DNA from: Cellulomonas sp. WB94
GTDB taxonomy: Bacteria; Actinomycetota; Actinomycetes; Actinomycetales; Cellulomonadaceae
DNA length: 64,000 bases
Reading direction: 5' to 3'
Assembly: GCF_003115775.1 (NCBI RefSeq)
Contig: NZ_QEES01000002.1
Location: forward strand, 2,356,001 to 2,420,000
The translations under genes and the position numbers were made by a program. Each line of letters begins with the position of its first letter. Within the stretch, counting starts at the first letter, position 1. This document shows, piece after piece, positions 24,053 to 33,628 of the stretch. Under the pieces are notes generated by a model. The model was given only the letters and a program-made list of their open reading frames with translations. It had not been told where the DNA came from and ran no database searches.

Positions 24053-25780
24053 TCAGGCGAGTGCCGAGCGCAGGATGTCCAGCGGGAGCGAACCCAGGTT
24101 CAGCGCCCGCGCGTGGAAGTCCCGCAGGTCGAACGCCTCGCCGCGAGCGCGGGTCGCGGCAGCCGCGTCGTCGCGTGCCTGCTCCCACAGTCGCTGGCCG
24201 ATCTTGTACGAGGGCGCCTGTCCAGGCCACCCGAGGTAACGGTGCAGCTCGAAGCGCACGAACGCCTCGGGCATGTTGACGTTGGCGCGCAGGAAGGTCC
24301 ACGCCTTGTCCGCGTCCCAGATCCCGCCACCCCACCGCTCAGGCGCCCGCAGGCCGAGGTGCACGCCGAGGTCGAGGACGACGCGCGCGGCCCTCATGCG
24401 CTGGCCGTCGAGCATCCCGAGCCGGTCGCCGGGGTTGTCGAGGAACCCGAGGTCGGCCATGAGCCGCTCGGCGTAGAGCGCCCAGCCCTCGCCGTGCCCC
24501 GAGGTCCAGCTCGCGAGCCGGCGCCACGTGTTGAGGGTGTCGCGCTGGTGCACGGCCTGCCCGACCTGCAGGTGGTGGCCCGGGACGCCCTCGTGGTAGA
24601 CGGTCGTCTTCTCGCGCCACGTGTTGAACGTCGTGACCGACGGCGGCACCGACCACCACATGCGGCCGGGGCGGCTGAAGTCGTCGCTCGGGCTGGTGTA
24701 GTAGATGCCGCCGTTGTGCGTCGGCGCGATCAGGCACTCGAGGGTCTGCACGGGCACGGGGATGTCGAAGTGCGTGCCGTTGAGGGCGGCGATCGCCGCG
24801 TCCGACGTCTCCTGCATCCATGCCCGCAGCTCGGCCGTGCCGTGCAGGATCAGCGCGGGGTCGGCGTCGAGCACCGCGACGGCCTGGTCGACCGTGGCCC
24901 CCGGGCCGGCGATCTGCTCCGCGACCCGCTCCTGCTCGTCGACGACGCGGGCGAGCTCCTCGAGGCCCCACTGGTAGGTCTCCTCGAGGTCGACCGTCGC
25001 ACCGAGGAAGTAGCGGGACCACAGCTCGTAGCGGTCACGGCCCGCGGCATCGGCCTCGGGAGCCTGCGGGGCGAGCTCGTCGCGCAGGAACGCCGTCAGC
25101 GTCGCGTAGGCGGCGCGGGCGGCGGTCGCGCCACGCTCGAGCTCGGCGCGCACGAGCGAGCACGAGGACGAGTCGTCGAGCACGAGGTCCGCCGCGGGAC
25201 CGTGCACGAACGACGTGAAGAACGACGACGTGGGGTCGGCGAGCTCGCCCGCCTGCGCGATCGCATCCGTGACCTGGCGGATCGCGGCGACGCGACCGCG
25301 CGACGCCGACTCGCGCAGGGACTCGACGTACCCGTCCACAGCGACGGGGAGGGCATTGAGGCGCGCGGCGATGTTCTCCCAGCCCTCGATCGACCCGGTC
25401 GGCATGAGGTCGAACACGTCGCGCAGCCCCTGGACGGGTGAGGCGATGTTGTTGAGGTCGGCGAGGAGCTCGCCGGAGGCGTGGAGCTCGAGCTCGAGGC
25501 CGAGGCGCTCCTGCATCGCGGCCAGGGTGACCTCGTCGGTCGAGTCGCTCGGGGCGTGCGCGTCGAGGGCGACGAGCGTGCCGCGGGCCGCGTCGGCGCG
25601 GGCGGCGTGGCCCGCCGGGGACAGGTCGGTCATCTCGTGGTCGTGGCCCGAGATCCCCATCGCGGTCGCCGCCAGCGGGTCGAGAGCCGCCGAGGTGGCG
25701 ACGTAGGCGTCGGCGATCGCGTCGATGGGAGAAGCGTCGCGGTGCCGTGTCGCGCCCAGTCCTGAGGTGATCGTGGTCAT
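24053..25780 (-). CDS. DUF885 family protein, putative metallopeptidase
   Basis: A 575-residue protein of the DUF885 family, thought to be zinc peptidases related to the M2/M32 group. The diagnostic stretch is YHEGVPGHHLQVGQ near residue 395, an HExxH-like metal site, followed by SGHGEGWALYAERLM, which supplies the third ligand Glu. No signal peptide or membrane segment is visible, so it is probably cytoplasmic. The ATG at 25780 lies six bases after a -10-like TATGGT with no Shine-Dalgarno. The substrate is unknown. Confidence 0.88.
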   Translation of the reverse strand: MTTITSGLGATRHRDASPIDAIADAYVATSAALDPLAATAMGISGHDHEMTDLSPAGHAARADAARGTLVALDAHAPSDSTDEVTLAAMQERLGLELELHASGELLADLNNIASPVQGLRDVFDLMPTGSIEGWENIAARLNALPVAVDGYVESLRESASRGRVAAIRQVTDAIAQAGELADPTSSFFTSFVHGPAADLVLDDSSSCSLVRAELERGATAARAAYATLTAFLRDELAPQAPEADAAGRDRYELWSRYFLGATVDLEETYQWGLEELARVVDEQERVAEQIAGPGATVDQAVAVLDADPALILHGTAELRAWMQETSDAAIAALNGTHFDIPVPVQTLECLIAPTHNGGIYYTSPSDDFSRPGRMWWSVPPSVTTFNTWREKTTVYHEGVPGHHLQVGQAVHQRDTLNTWRRLASWTSGHGEGWALYAERLMADLGFLDNPGDRLGMLDGQRMRAARVVLDLGVHLGLRAPERWGGGIWDADKAWTFLRANVNMPEAFVRFELHRYLGWPGQAPSYKIGQRLWEQARDDAAAATRARGEAFDLRDFHARALNLGSLPLDILRSALA

Positions 25781-25786
25781 TGCTTG

Positions 25787-25792
25787 ACCATA
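25787..25792 (-). promoter_or_regulatory. -10-like TATGGT, leaderless promoter for the DUF885 gene
   Basis: On the minus strand TATGGT is followed by six bases and the ATG at 25780. The sequence GATATGGT is one of the best -10 matches in the window. Confidence 0.55.
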
Positions 25793-25815
25793 TCGTCAGG
25801 CTGCGCGACCCCCTC

Positions 25816-27025
25816 TCACTTTGACGAGTCGGCGTCCGAGGAGCCCGTGTCGGTCGCCTCGTCCTGCACCTTGCGCGCCCGCGCCTCGAGCAGGTTCGTG
25901 ATCGGCTCTTGCGCGATGCCGAAGACCACGGCGGCGATGAGGAGCTCCGCCTGTGACGTGATCGGCTCGATCCCGATCTTCGTCGCGCCCTGGGCGAGGA
26001 GCAGGCCGACGACCGCGGTGATCCCGCCGAGCGGCAGCCTCAGCGCGGTGAGCGCCGGCGTCAGGCGGTAGGTGGAGGTGGTCGGGGAGCCCTTGCGGAT
26101 CGAAGCGATCGCGACGAGAACGGCTCCGACCAGGCCGGCGACGACCACGACGAGCACGTCCCGCGACGTCGGGGCGGTTCCGGCGACCTGCAGACCTGTG
26201 GGGCACAGCGGGACGGTGGCCGGTGCTGTCCCGTCCGCGGGGACGGTGCCGGTCGCCTGCTCGAAGCACAGCGGCACGACGGCCGGCCAGTGCGTGAGGG
26301 CGAGACAGAGGCCCGCGAGCGCCGCGACGGCCCAGGGCGGTGAGGTAGAGCCGGTTGCGCCACGCCCGCAGCGCGATGTACCGCTCGTCGGCCCGCTCGT
26401 ACGCGCCGCGGATCGTGTCGGAGATGAGCCAGCGGTCACCGTCGTGCGGATCGCCTAGGGCGAGTCGCGACCCGAGGGCGTCGGCCTCGATCGCGACGCG
26501 CCGTCCGTCGGTCCTCGACAGGCCCGCAGCGGCCGCGTCCTTCGCGAACGTGCGAAGCCGGGGGAGCTCGCTCGCCGGTGCGATCACCGGCATGAGCGCC
26601 CGGGCCTCGTGGACGCGCTGCCAGGCGCGCTCGACGCGGCACCCCGACCAGCCCTCGCTCAGGGTCGACGGTCGCGTCCCGCAGGCGGTCTTCGCAGCGT
26701 CGAGCGTCGCGCGCAGCCGCAGCCCGGTGGCGCCGGTCACGAGCTGTTGCTCGTAGATCTCGAGCTCGGCCTCCATGGCCTCCACGCGGCGCAGCACGCC
26801 GAGGCGCCACCCGACCGTCGGCGGGAACGGCTCTGTCGACCACGGCTGTGGGCGCGGCACCGTCGACGGCGGCCGCGCTGCCGACACGGTCGACGACGGG
26901 CCCGGGGGCGGCCCGCCGGTCGCGGCGGGTCTGGCCACCGCCCGTGTCCGCCCGGTGCGGCTCGAGACCATGGCGCTCGGCGACGTCCGCCGCTGGAAGA
27001 CGGTGACCCGATGCATGACGCGCAT
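25816..27025 (-). pseudogene. Frameshifted membrane protein gene of unknown function
   Basis: Two frames on the minus strand form one protein of about 400 residues. From ATG 27025 (GAGGGGG upstream) the first frame gives a helical soluble part, with MEAELEIYEQQL and ERYIALRAWRNRLYLTA. At the C-run 26335-26337 the frame is lost; removing one C continues as WAVAALAGLCLALTHWP, then a small extracytoplasmic loop and two or three more membrane helices ending in an acidic tail. The whole would be a coiled N-terminal domain on a four-helix membrane anchor. I do not recognise the family. The break could be a true inactivation or an assembly error in a homopolymer. Confidence 0.7.
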
Positions 27026-27187
27026 GACGACCCCCCTCGCTGCCCCGCGAGAACACTCCACGTCTTACCACCGGGCACCGGTGCGGGCGACCCGAGTCGA
27101 CCGGCTCTGCGTCAGGTCGACCGAGCGTCTGCTGGGCTCTGCGTCAGCCCGGCTGTGCCCGGTGCGGTGACGTGCTGACCGAGCCGC

Positions 27188-28987
27188 TCACCGGTACGCC
27201 GCCGCCTGAAGGTCGAACAGCTCGGCGTACAGCCCGCCGAGCGCGACGAGCTCGTCGTGCGAGCCGGACTCGCTGACCCGACCGTCCGCGACGACGACGA
27301 TGAGGTCGGCCATCCGCACCGTCGAGAACCGGTGCGACACGAGCAGGGTGATCGCACCCGTGAGTCCGCCGACGCGGCGCGCGTTGAGCGCGTACTGCTC
27401 GAACAGCTCGTGCTCGGCCTGCGCGTCGAGGGCCGAGGTCGGCTCGTCGAGGACGAGCAGGAGCGGAGCCTCGCGCATCATGGCGCGGCCGAGGGCGAGC
27501 TTCTGCCACTGGCCGCCGGAGAGCTGGGCACCGTCGGTGTGGGTCGTGCCGAGCTGCGTGTCGAGACCGTCGTCGAGCCGGTCGAGCACGCCCTCGGCGC
27601 GCGCGCGCCGCAGCCCCGCGAGCACGGCGGTGTCCGACGCGATGTCCGGGAGGTTCCCGACGCCCACGTTCTCGCGGGCGAGCAGCTCGAAGCGCGAGAA
27701 GTCCTGGAACCCGGCGGCGATGCGGGTGCGCCACTCGGCGGTGTCGATGTCGCGCAGGTCGATCCCGTCGACGCGCACCGTCCCCGCGGTCGCGTCGTAG
27801 AAGCGGCACAGCAGCTTGACGAGGGTCGTCTTGCCCGCGCCGTTCTCGCCGACGACGGCGACGGTGGAGCCCGCCGGGAGCACCAGGTCGACGCCCTCGA
27901 GGACGGGCCGATCGGTTCCCGGGTACGTGAACGCGACCTGCTCGAACGCGATCCCGGTGCGGATCTCGTCGGGTGCGGGGACTGTCGGTCCGCCACCGGG
28001 CGTCGGTCCGCGGCGCGGGCGCACGACGCTGCGAACCCAGGCGAGGTCGGCCATCGTGCGGGCCGTGCGCTGGAGCTGCTGCAGGATCGTGACCGCCGAC
28101 GTGACCTGCCAGTTGACCTGCGCGGCGAGCGTGATCACCAGGATGACGTCGCCGACCGACCGGCGGCCGGCGACCGCGTCGCGCACGACGAGCAGGGTCG
28201 CACCGACGTAGGCGAGCGCGAAGGCGAGCTGACCGGCGACGCGCAGCACGCTCGCGCGCACCTCACCCCGCCAGAGGGTGTCCGTCGCGCTGTCCCACGC
28301 GTGCAGGTGCCGGGACCTGACCTCCTCGGTCAGCCCGCACACGCGCAGCTCCTTGGCCGGGCCGGCGTCGGTGGCGAGCGCGAACAGGTGGCGCGCGCGC
28401 CGGTTGTCCAGGGCTGCGCGCTCCCGTGCGTCGGCGACTGCAGCCTCCGCGCGACGCCCGAGCAGGAGGGGTGGGACTGCAGCCACGGGCAGCGTGAGCA
28501 GCCAGGGGTTCAGACCCGCGAGCAGGACGCCCGTGATGACGATCGCCAGGCCGAGCCCCACGCTGGAGAGCAGCGCCTGCATCGAGCCCCAGCCGGACCG
28601 GGCCAGCTCCGTCCGCAGCACCTGGATCTTGTCGGCGTAGTCGGGTCGCTCGTGGTGCTCGATGCCCGGCGAGGCGTTCGACAGGTCGATGAGCTCGCGC
28701 TCGAGGCGCATGACCGCGAGGTCGCCGAGCTCGAAGTAGAAGATGTGCGCGAAGTGCCCGGCGGTCAGCGAGGCGATCACCATGGCGGCTACCAGAACCG
28801 CCGCGAGGCTCGCGCCGCCCGTGTCGTGGTCGACTGCGGCATCGGTCACTGCGGCCAGCGCGGGCGCGGCGAGCGGCAGTGCGGACGACTGCAGCAGCAT
28901 GAGCGCGAGCGCCACGAGCAGACGGCGCCGGTCCAGGCGGTACGCGAGCCGCATGAGCTCGAACGAGCCGCGAAGCGTCTGCTTCAT
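27188..28987 (-). CDS. ABC exporter half-transporter (membrane plus ATPase)
   Basis: A 599-residue fused exporter half: six transmembrane helices in the first 320 residues, then an ABC domain with Walker A GENGAGKTTLVK, Q-loop GFQDFSRFELLARENVG, signature LSGGQ and Walker B LLLVLDEPTSALD, and the switch His in LLVSHRFST. It overlaps the upstream exporter by four bases (ATGA), so the pair probably works as a heterodimer. The GFQDF Q-loop and LNARRVGGLTGA-type insert are seen in peptide or antibiotic exporters of actinobacteria, but the cargo cannot be told. Confidence 0.92.
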   Translation of the reverse strand: MKQTLRGSFELMRLAYRLDRRRLLVALALMLLQSSALPLAAPALAAVTDAAVDHDTGGASLAAVLVAAMVIASLTAGHFAHIFYFELGDLAVMRLERELIDLSNASPGIEHHERPDYADKIQVLRTELARSGWGSMQALLSSVGLGLAIVITGVLLAGLNPWLLTLPVAAVPPLLLGRRAEAAVADARERAALDNRRARHLFALATDAGPAKELRVCGLTEEVRSRHLHAWDSATDTLWRGEVRASVLRVAGQLAFALAYVGATLLVVRDAVAGRRSVGDVILVITLAAQVNWQVTSAVTILQQLQRTARTMADLAWVRSVVRPRRGPTPGGGPTVPAPDEIRTGIAFEQVAFTYPGTDRPVLEGVDLVLPAGSTVAVVGENGAGKTTLVKLLCRFYDATAGTVRVDGIDLRDIDTAEWRTRIAAGFQDFSRFELLARENVGVGNLPDIASDTAVLAGLRRARAEGVLDRLDDGLDTQLGTTHTDGAQLSGGQWQKLALGRAMMREAPLLLVLDEPTSALDAQAEHELFEQYALNARRVGGLTGAITLLVSHRFSTVRMADLIVVVADGRVSESGSHDELVALGGLYAELFDLQAAAYR

Positions 28988-30930
28988 GACCGGTCCTCCG
29001 TCGTCGTGGCACCGGCCGTGGCCCGATCCGGTGCTGCGAGGGCGGTGTCGTCCTCGTCACCGGGGCGGCCGTCCGCGTCGAGCCCCGCGGCGAAGCGCTC
29101 GGCCTGGAGCCGGAACAGCCGCGCGTAGTGCCCGTCCGAGCGCATCAGCTCGTCGTGGGAGCCCTGCTCGACGACTCGGCCGGCGTCGATGACGACGATG
29201 TGGTCGGCGCGTCGCACGCTCGAGAAGCGGTGCGAGATCAGCACGGTCGTCACCCCGTGCGTGAGCTCGACGAACTGGTCGAAGAACGCCGCCTCGGCGC
29301 GCACGTCGAGAGCCGCGGTCGGCTCGTCGAGGACGAGCACCCGTGCCCCGGCTGCGAGCGCGTAGAGCGAGCGGGCGATCGCGACCCGCTGCCACTGACC
29401 TCCGGACAGGTCGGTGCCGTCCGTGTAGGCGCGCGACAGGGGAGTGGCCAGGCCCAGCGGCAGCGGGTCGAGCGCCTCGAGGATCCCCGCACGGTCCGCC
29501 GCGACGCGCACGGCCGCCTCGTCGCGCGGGACGTGGACCGCGCCGAGCGCGATGTTGTCCGCCGCCGACAGCTCGTAGCGCACGAAGTCCTGGAAGATCA
29601 CGCTGACCTGCCGCCGCCAGGCCGCGACGTCGAGGTCGGCGAGGTCGACCCCGTCGGACGTGATCGAGCCCGAGGTCGGCTCGTACAGGCGGGTGAGGAG
29701 CTTGACGAGCGTCGTCTTGCCGGCGCCGTTGATGCCGACGATCGCCGTGCTGCGGCCGGCCGGCAGGTCGAGGTCGAGACCGTCGAGCACGGTCCTGTCG
29801 CTGCCCGGGTAGTGGAAGCCGACGTCACGGAAGCGCACGGCGATGCCGTGGCCAGTCGGCGGGACGCCGACGACACCGTCGGATCGCCCCAGGTCGTGAG
29901 CGAGAGCGATGCGCGCCTCGAACTCCTCGAGCGCGCTGACGGACTGCATGCCGTACTGCGTGGAGACGTCGGACTCGGGGTAGTACTCCCCGAGCAGGAG
30001 GGCGGCGACCACCGACTGCAGGCCGAGCGTCAGACCGGTGAGGGTCAGGTCGCCCGCGGCGGCACCCCGTGCGAGCACGACGAGCACGCCCGCGCCGATC
30101 GCCAGGCCGACCGCGGTGTACCCGAGGTAGGGCCGCAGGTACAGCGCGCGCCGCCGGGCGCTGACCGGGGCGAGCATCGAGACCGTCGCGTCCTCGTACC
30201 GGTCGCCGAACCAGCCCGACAACCCGAACACGCGCATCTCCTTCGCGCTGCCGGGCCCCATCGCGACGTCTCGCAGGTACTCGGCGCGTCGTCGGATGCC
30301 GGTGACGTCGCGCCACACGGTCGAGTACCTGCGCAGCCCGCCGCGCTGCCCGTACCGGAAGAGCATCGTGGCCGCGACGAGGGCCAGCGCGGCACCCCAG
30401 GACGACACCACCGCGACGATGACGGTGAACCCGGTGAGCCGCACGTACCGGGCGATCAGCGCGAGCAGGCCGGCGCAGGCGTCCCCGCCCGTCTGGAAGT
30501 CGGAGTCGATGTGCCGGGTCGCCTCGCTGAGCGCGTCGAGGGTGGCCTGGTCCTCCATGGGGCCGATGCCGGTCGACCGCAGCGTGCTCGCGAGCATCCG
30601 GTCACGGAGGAGGCCGTCGACGCGGCGCTTCATCCGGACGCCGAGCGCGCCCTGTGCGGGTGCGAGCAGCTGTTGACCGCAGAACGCGACGGCCGCGAGC
30701 ACGAAGTCCCGGACGAGCGTGTCCCACGCGGGCGAGCCGATGCCCCCCGCGACGGCCGCCGGGACCCGCCCGACGACGATGCTCGTCGCGACGACGAACG
30801 CCACCGGCAGGAGCCCGAGCACGAGGTTGAGCGTGACCAGCGTGGCGACCAGGGCGGGGCCGGCGGTGGGCAGCAGCCGGAGGATCGAGATCCGCGGGGC
30901 GACGGCTTCGGCGTACCAGGCGCGGATCAC
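28984..30930 (-). CDS. ABC exporter half-transporter, partner
   Basis: A 648-residue half-transporter with the same plan: six hydrophobic segments, Walker A GINGAGKTTLVK, Q-loop IFQDFVRYELSAADNIALG, signature LSGGQ, Walker B VLVLDEPTAALD, and LISHRFSSVRRADH. A charged C-terminal tail of about 40 residues (GRPGDEDDTALAAPDRATAG) has no counterpart in its partner. The GTG start lies six bases after a -10-like TAGCCT, so the pair probably begins a leaderless operon. Both ATPase sites look canonical. No modification enzyme or precursor peptide lies beside it, so the function is open. Confidence 0.92.
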   Translation of the reverse strand: MIRAWYAEAVAPRISILRLLPTAGPALVATLVTLNLVLGLLPVAFVVATSIVVGRVPAAVAGGIGSPAWDTLVRDFVLAAVAFCGQQLLAPAQGALGVRMKRRVDGLLRDRMLASTLRSTGIGPMEDQATLDALSEATRHIDSDFQTGGDACAGLLALIARYVRLTGFTVIVAVVSSWGAALALVAATMLFRYGQRGGLRRYSTVWRDVTGIRRRAEYLRDVAMGPGSAKEMRVFGLSGWFGDRYEDATVSMLAPVSARRRALYLRPYLGYTAVGLAIGAGVLVVLARGAAAGDLTLTGLTLGLQSVVAALLLGEYYPESDVSTQYGMQSVSALEEFEARIALAHDLGRSDGVVGVPPTGHGIAVRFRDVGFHYPGSDRTVLDGLDLDLPAGRSTAIVGINGAGKTTLVKLLTRLYEPTSGSITSDGVDLADLDVAAWRRQVSVIFQDFVRYELSAADNIALGAVHVPRDEAAVRVAADRAGILEALDPLPLGLATPLSRAYTDGTDLSGGQWQRVAIARSLYALAAGARVLVLDEPTAALDVRAEAAFFDQFVELTHGVTTVLISHRFSSVRRADHIVVIDAGRVVEQGSHDELMRSDGHYARLFRLQAERFAAGLDADGRPGDEDDTALAAPDRATAGATTTEDRS

Positions 30931-30936
30931 TCGGCG

Positions 30937-30942
30937 AGGCTA
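30937..30942 (-). promoter_or_regulatory. -10-like TAGCCT, leaderless promoter for the ABC exporter pair
   Basis: On the minus strand TAGCCT is followed by six bases and the GTG at 30930, with no Shine-Dalgarno. Confidence 0.5.
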
Positions 30943-30997
30943 GCGGTCGGCCGCGCCCGGAGCAGGGCGTTTCGCGACCCGCGACGCACCACGCACG

Positions 30998-31237
30998 TCA
31001 GCCGCGCAGGCTCCAACGCCAGGCGTCCGGCCCCGGAGCGGCGCGCACGGGGTCGCCGCGCATCGCCCGGGCCCGGTCCACCCACATCGACCGCGTCACG
31101 GGCTCGTCAGTGTCGTCGGACCGGCCCGACGCGGCGACCAGGCCGGCGACGAGGGCCGCGAGCTCGACGTCGTCGGGTGCGCCGCGGACGACCCGGACGC
31201 TCGCGCGTCCGTCCGCGCCGGGCTCGGGGCCGTTCAC
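30998..31237 (-). CDS. accE: Acyl-CoA carboxylase epsilon subunit
   Basis: A 79-residue protein with the AccE/PccE pattern: RASVRVVRGAPDDVELAALV, then a Ser/Asp-rich linker and a C-terminal WRWSLRG. Such epsilon subunits bridge and stimulate alpha and beta subunits of actinobacterial acyl-CoA carboxylases. I chose GTG 31237 because it overlaps the stop of the upstream gene (GTGA) and starts just before the conserved part; the longer frame upstream reads Arg-rich out-of-frame sequence. It is third after accD and a His-rich hypothetical gene. Confidence 0.88.
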   Translation of the reverse strand: MNGPEPGADGRASVRVVRGAPDDVELAALVAGLVAASGRSDDTDEPVTRSMWVDRARAMRGDPVRAAPGPDAWRWSLRG

Positions 31238-31800
31238 TCGATGTCGTCCTCTTCGTCGTCGTCCGGCTCGAACTCGACCGGCACGCCGCGCGACGCGCCC
31301 CACTCGGTCACGTCGAACCCACGGTCGGTGAGGCGACGGGCGATCTCGGCGCCGCCGTCGTCCACGATCCCGAGCACCGAGTCCATCGACAGGTCCGAGG
31401 TGCCCGCGGGCGGCCCGACGACGAAGCCGAGGTGGAACGTGTCGAGCTCCTCCTCCTGCGGGGGCAGGTCGGCGTCAGCCTCGGTGCCGTCGTCCCACGT
31501 CATGCCGGTCAGGTCCGAGTGCAGGCCGAGCCTGTCGTGTAGGACGTCGTACAGCTCGGCGTTCAGGTTCGAGACGCGCGACTCGAGCGCGAGGATGCGC
31601 GGGTCCTCGTCGGCCTCGTGCGCGCCGAACTCGGCCCGCACCCCGACCGCAGCGTCGATGTACTCGTGCAGGCTCGCCGACAGCGCGTCCACGACGCCGT
31701 GCAGGTCGCTCGGGTCGACCCCGTGCAGGGGCTCCGCGCCGTGCGCCGGGCTGTCCCCGTGCTCGCCGTGCTCGTCGTGGTCGTGGTCGTGGTCGCTCAT
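31234..31800 (-). CDS. His-rich hypothetical protein between accD and accE
   Basis: A 188-residue cytoplasmic protein that I do not recognise. It begins with a His/Asp cluster (MSDHDHDHDEHGEHGD) that could bind divalent metal, and ends in an acidic tail (EFEPDDDEEDDIE). Between them a region with ILALESRVSNLNAELYDVL looks like a short coiled coil, and GGAEIARRLTDRGFDVTEWG looks like an alpha/beta unit. The ATG at 31800 has GAGGA five bases upstream. Its stop overlaps accE and it follows accD by 25 bases, so it is co-transcribed with two carboxylase subunits and could be an accessory factor. That is inference from gene order only. Confidence 0.85.
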   Translation of the reverse strand: MSDHDHDHDEHGEHGDSPAHGAEPLHGVDPSDLHGVVDALSASLHEYIDAAVGVRAEFGAHEADEDPRILALESRVSNLNAELYDVLHDRLGLHSDLTGMTWDDGTEADADLPPQEEELDTFHLGFVVGPPAGTSDLSMDSVLGIVDDGGAEIARRLTDRGFDVTEWGASRGVPVEFEPDDDEEDDIE

Positions 31801-31825
31801 GATGTCCTCACGCGTCGAGTCTGCC

Positions 31826-33484
31826 TCACAGGGGGATGTTCCCGTGCTTGCGGGGGACCGTCGTGGCGCGCTTGGTGCGCAGCAGCCGCAACGCCCGGAC
31901 GATCTCCCCGCGCGTGCGCGACGGCGCGATGACGGCGTCGACGTACCCGCGCTCGGCGGCGTCCCACGGGTTGACGATGGCGTCCTCGTACTCGGCCGTG
32001 AGCCGCGCCCGCTCGGCCTCCTCGTCCCCGCCCGCGTCGGCGACGGCCTTGAGCGCGCCGCGCTGCAGGATGTTCACCGCGCCGCCCGCACCCATGACGG
32101 CGATCTGCGCGGTCGGCCAGGCGAGGTTCACGTCGGCGCCGAGCTGCTTGGAGCCCATCACGATGTACGCACCGCCGTAGGCCTTGCGCGTGATGACCGT
32201 CACCAGCGGGACGGTCGCCTCTGCGTACGCGTAGATGAGCTTCGCGCCGCGCCGGATGATGCCGTTCCACTCCTGGTCGGTACCGGGCAGGAACCCGGGC
32301 ACGTCGACGAACGTGAGGACCGGGAGGTTGAACGCATCGCACGTCCGCACGAACCGCGCGGCCTTCTCCGCGGCGTTGATGTCCAGGGTCCCCGCCATCG
32401 CGAGCGGCTGGTTGGCCACGATGCCGACGGGGTGACCCTCGACGTGCCCGAACCCGATCAGGATGTTCTGCGCGTACAGCGGCTGCACCTCGAGGAGCAC
32501 GCCCTCGTCGAGCACGTGCTCGACGACGGTGCGCATGTCGTAGGGCTGCGAGTCGGAGTCCGGGACCAGCGTGTCGAGCTCTTCGTCCCCGGCTGTCACG
32601 CCGAGATCCGACTCGTGCGCGTACGTCGGGGGGTCGGTGAGGTTGTTCGCGGGCAGGTACGACAGCAGCGAACGCACGTAGTCGAGCGCGTCGTTCTCGT
32701 CGGCCGCGAGGTAGTGCGCGACGCCCGACCTCGTGTTGTGCGTCGTGGCGCCGCCGAGCTCCTCGAATCCGACGTCCTCACCCGTGACGGCGCGGATCAC
32801 GTCGGGGCCGGTGATGAACATGTTCGAGGTGCCGTCGGCCATCACGATGAAGTCGGTCAGGGCGGGGGAGTACACCGCGCCGCCGGCCGAGGGGCCGAGG
32901 ATGAGGCTGATCTGCGGGATCACGCCCGACGCCGCGACGTTGCGCCGGAAGATCTCGGCGAACTGCGTCAGGCCGGCGACACCCTCCTGGATGCGCGCCC
33001 CGCCGCCGTCACTGATGCCGACCAGCGGGACGCCCATGCGCAGCGCGAGGTCCATGACCTTGGTGATCTTCTGGCCGTGCACCTCGCCGACGCTCCCGCC
33101 GAACACCGTGAAGTCCTGCGAGTAGATGGCGACGGGCCGGCCGTCGACGGTCCCGTGCCCGACGACGACGCCGTCGCCCGCGATCCGCTTCTTGTCGAGG
33201 CCGAAGTTGACCGAGCGGTGCTTGACGAACGCGTCGAGCTCGGTGAACGAGTCCGGGTCGAGGAGCGCGTCGATCCGCTCCCGGGCGGTCTTCTTGCCGC
33301 GCGCGTGCTGCTTGACGGCCGCAGCAGCCTCAGCGGCCACCGCGGCGGCCTCGTGGCGCGTCGCGAGGTCGGCGAGCTTGTCGGCGGTCGTGCTGAGCCG
33401 AGGGCTCGGGTCTGCAGCAGGGGAGGCGGCCGGGGAAGCGGCCGGGGAAGCAGCCGGGCCTGCAGCGGGGGTCGGGTCGGTCAC
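31826..33484 (-). CDS. Acyl-CoA carboxylase beta subunit (propionyl/acetyl-CoA carboxyltransferase)
   Basis: Carboxyltransferase that moves CO2 from biotin to acetyl- or propionyl-CoA, 552 residues. Crotonase-fold motifs are present: [34 protein letters not shown], the oxyanion glycine pairs [17 protein letters not shown] and [16 protein letters not shown], and [17 protein letters not shown] with [12 protein letters not shown] in the second half. The N-terminus holds a simple [13 protein letters not shown] repeat of no obvious role. The GTG start is six bases after TAGCCT. It leads the operon accD-hypothetical-accE and is divergent from birA, which biotinylates the partner alpha subunit. Confidence 0.95.
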   Translation of the reverse strand: MTDPTPAAGPAASPAASPAASPAADPSPRLSTTADKLADLATRHEAAAVAAEAAAAVKQHARGKKTARERIDALLDPDSFTELDAFVKHRSVNFGLDKKRIAGDGVVVGHGTVDGRPVAIYSQDFTVFGGSVGEVHGQKITKVMDLALRMGVPLVGISDGGGARIQEGVAGLTQFAEIFRRNVAASGVIPQISLILGPSAGGAVYSPALTDFIVMADGTSNMFITGPDVIRAVTGEDVGFEELGGATTHNTRSGVAHYLAADENDALDYVRSLLSYLPANNLTDPPTYAHESDLGVTAGDEELDTLVPDSDSQPYDMRTVVEHVLDEGVLLEVQPLYAQNILIGFGHVEGHPVGIVANQPLAMAGTLDINAAEKAARFVRTCDAFNLPVLTFVDVPGFLPGTDQEWNGIIRRGAKLIYAYAEATVPLVTVITRKAYGGAYIVMGSKQLGADVNLAWPTAQIAVMGAGGAVNILQRGALKAVADAGGDEEAERARLTAEYEDAIVNPWDAAERGYVDAVIAPSRTRGEIVRALRLLRTKRATTVPRKHGNIPL

Positions 33485-33490
33485 CCTCCG

Positions 33491-33496
33491 AGGCTA
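33491..33496 (-). promoter_or_regulatory. -10-like TAGCCT, leaderless promoter for accD
   Basis: On the minus strand TAGCCT is followed by six bases (CGGAGG, which could also act as a too-close Shine-Dalgarno) and the GTG at 33484. Confidence 0.5.
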
Positions 33497-33616
33497 GACG
33501 TCCGAGCCGCCCGACAGGATGCTGACGGACGACCGTGTCGGGGCAGCGGGCTCGTGGGGTCCCGACAAGGCCGCGCCGACGGGTCGCCACCCGTGGAGTC
33601 TCGACCCGGTCCGCGC

Positions 33617-33622
33617 GAGGAT
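33617..33622 (+). promoter_or_regulatory. -10-like GAGGAT, leaderless promoter candidate for birA
   Basis: GAGGAT ends six bases before ATG 33629. The A2/T6 pattern and spacing match the other leaderless candidates, though the hexamer is weak. Confidence 0.35.
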
Positions 33623-33628
33623 GGTGGC

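Noticed and set aside
31241-33600. 5' part of the 1095-codon plus-strand frame ahead of birA
   Set aside because: Antisense to accD and the His-rich gene; only the part from ATG 33629 encodes recognisable BirA.
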